Position numbers and translations under genes: made by a program. A stretch of DNA of 64,000 bases from Strix aluco (Eukaryota > Chordata > Aves > Strigiformes > Strigidae): assembly GCF_031877795.1 (NCBI RefSeq), contig NC_133938.1, forward strand, positions 15,036,920 to 15,100,919, given 5' to 3'. Shown piece after piece: positions 62,000 to 64,000 of the stretch (its first letter is position 1; each line of letters starts with the position of its first letter). Under the pieces are notes generated by a model, which did not search any database, was not told the origin of the DNA, and was given only the letters and a program-made list of their open reading frames with translations.

Positions 62000-63529
62000 G
62001 CCAAAAAGTATTTTTCCCCTTGGACTGCAGTGGCACAATGTTAAATGCCTTAAACAGGAAATCAGATCTCCAAAAGACAAAGAGTTAATAAGTACGCAGC
62101 TGAATATATAGACTATATAAATTATCCAGAACATACTGTGCCCAAAGAAGTGATGCCAAAGTAGCTATTTTGAAAAGCTGTCAGATGGAGACGTTTGGTG
62201 GTTTATATAGCAAATATAGACTGCTGAATGCCTCCCTTGAGCCTGACACTGTTGATGCTGTATAACCTTAATTAAGATCTGATTCTGAACTCTTCTACCT
62301 CTTTCGCTGTTGGCAGTCATGTCTACCTGTGAGTGGACAAAACTCCAGATGTAGTAACTCAAAGTTGTAACCTCCCCTCCCCAAACTGATACGTGATAGG
62401 AACGCTTAGTATTGAAACTGCTTGGAAAGATTAAAATATCACTTGTCATCTCTTTCCTGAAAAAGAAAGTAAACCTGATTTTCTAAACTGAAGACGACCC
62501 AGTATAATTATGTGACAAAGTGAATACCAGATGCATAGCAGCAAAGCAAAGCATCTAAAACATAAAAGCCAAACATAATATCGAAGTCTTTACTTTTCTC
62601 CTCATTTCTGTTGAAATAGTTGACGTGTATGCATAACCAACCGTATGTAGCACATCTGCATTCAGAGGCCAACTGTCTCTCTAAAAATAATTGTAATACT
62701 AATTGCGAGAATGATGAAGTCTGCTAAGACACACATACCAATGACATGAGTCAGCGAAAACCACATCCAGCTGTTCTGTCCTTGAAGAGTCCTGGAGCTC
62801 GCACAATGCAAAATTTCATGCTTTTTTTCTTTTATTTTCCTCAAGGACCACGGGTCAGTTTCATTTTGTCCTTCTGATCATTAACTTCAAGGGATAAGAA
62901 GAATGATTTCACCAGAACATCTCAAAAGAATTACAGTCTTGGGTTAAGTTCGGTGACTCCTGCTCTTTGCACCTCTCTGAGCTGTGAAATAGATCCTTTT
63001 CTGCTCACCTCTGTGCTGCCACAGTCTCTCCCTGCTCTACTGGCTCTTCTGCCATCTTCTGTCCTTTTGCCAATGCTTTCATATTATGTTGCTTAAAATC
63101 TTTATACTATCTGGTGCTTCCTTAGAATGTATTCAACATTTTGCTTTGCTTTGAAGAATATGTCAACAGAAGAAGAAGATAGAGTATGATCAGGAACCTT
63201 GGATATTCAAAAGACACTTTTGAAAAATTTCCTTTTCAGAGTTTACATTTTCTCTGATTTAATCTGCATGTTATTAATTAAAAGAACAAAATGAGAAGTT
63301 GCCACTACTCCCTATAACCGCTACAAAAATAGCTCTGAAGTAATTTTTTTCCTTTAAATTTTTATTTCGTACAAAAAGAAGGTAATTATTATCATGTTTT
63401 GTGATTACTTTTAAATGTTATTAGAAATCATAGTAGTCTTTTGCTAACTGCAAAACAGTTTATAGTGCAGTATTCTTCGGGTAAACTGGTATTTTGACTG
63501 TACTCCTATGACTCGCACTGGCAGTCAAA
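62000..63529. other. non-coding stretch, nothing recognised
   Basis: Short open frames only, the longest about 94 codons on the minus strand (62165-62449), with no motif. No RNA gene or interspersed repeat recognised. Confidence 0.55.
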
Positions 63530-63549
63530 GTACTGCAGTACTGCAGTAC
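63530..63549. repeat. perfect 20-bp palindrome (GTACTGCA)n
   Basis: GTACTGCAGTACTGCAGTAC is identical to its reverse complement and is also two and a half copies of the 8-bp unit GTACTGCA, with two PstI-type CTGCAG cores. Directly visible. Confidence 0.93.
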
Positions 63550-64000
63550 AAAGCAAAGTACATCCCCAGTTTTCTTATTTAAACCTGATGACACAAAATA
63601 TACCACTACTAAACTATAGGCTGGATCCTTAGGCAATGTAAATGGAGTTAATCCTCTTGAAGCAGCAGAGCATCAAAATCATTCATTTATTTTAACAAGC
63701 ACATAATTAATTTATTTGTTTCCTTATTCATGATCAGTTAGGTTTTTCTGTTTTCTCAGTGAATTAGGATATCACATATAAGATGCACACTTTCTGTGTA
63801 CTTCTTTCCATGTATTTCTTCATGTGTGAAGAGAGTGTCTTTTCTTTAAGGACATGCCTTTTCTGCAAGTTCACAGGGATGAAACAGGCCTTTTTATACT
63901 ATTACCAAAATTAGAAGAGTCCAAAAGGAGGAAATGTCCTTTTTCATACTGAGGACCTGACAGAGAGAAAATTGGTGGCTTTCCATAAGTGAGCTGCTTG
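63550..64000. other. non-coding stretch at window end
   Basis: Apart from the foldback remnant at 63619-63665, nothing is recognised. AT-rich with frequent stops in every frame. Confidence 0.55.
63619..63665. repeat. eroded palindromic interspersed repeat (foldback fossil)
   Basis: GGCTGGATCCTTAGGCAATG, then TAAATGGAGTTAATCC, then CTTGAAGCAGC parallels the recalled palindrome GGCTGGATCCTCAGCTGGTG, TAAATCAGCATAGCTCC, ATTGAAGTCAATGG. The left arm is well kept, the right arm lost. Confidence 0.5.

Noticed and set aside
1..64000. CRISPR arrays, operons, endogenous retroviruses or toxin genes
   Set aside because: None seen. There are no regularly spaced direct repeats, ribosome-binding-site-led gene chains, LTR pairs or gag/pol-like frames.

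Overview
The window reads as AT-rich, CpG-poor, non-coding vertebrate nuclear DNA. I find no complete gene, no convincing exon chain, no tRNA or rRNA, no CRISPR array and no bacterial-style operon. Open frames are short, scattered over both strands, and carry no protein motif I recognise. The best description is a gene desert or the interior of a very large intron.

Organism: an amniote on the bird/crocodilian/turtle branch, most probably a bird. Alu, L1, B1/B2 and recent LTR or DNA transposons are all absent, which argues against a placental mammal. Several badly eroded fossils resemble ancient interspersed repeats that I recall as common in turtle and crocodilian DNA. Some are palindromic, with a core close to CATTGACTTCAATG. 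Others resemble MIR/L2-type SINE/LINE tails ('CTTTACAAACATTAATTAAT', 'GATGGGGAACTGA'). Their erosion and the near absence of young repeats fit a bird better than a slowly evolving turtle or crocodilian. No clear avian CR1 tail is present, so this assignment is inference.

Layout: 1-10.7 kb is plain AT-rich DNA with a (TG)n tract. At 10.79 kb there is a strong CTCF-type motif. From 10.8 to 32.7 kb there are scattered fossils, short tandem duplications, a hairpin and a POU-type palindrome. An 8-bp/24-bp GC-rich minisatellite lies at 32.75 kb, and CA-rich and palindromic tracts follow. MIR/L2-like fossils sit at 25.8, 27.2, 35.4, 41.3 and 54.9 kb. Long T tracts mark 40.5, 43.0 and 48.2 kb. A foldback fossil at 49.6 kb lies inside the longest open frame. 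GT and TA microsatellites are at 54.1 kb, and the last 10 kb holds more foldback fossils, a 17-bp duplication and a perfect 20-bp palindrome.

No set of genes works together here. Any function would be regulatory: the CTCF-like site, the POU palindrome, and several AT-rich homeodomain-motif stretches that may be conserved non-coding elements. Four open stretches (18.35, 24.8, 50.6 and 52.7 kb) hold more CpG than their surroundings and deserve a homology search, but I do not call them genes. I did not find a new biological system.
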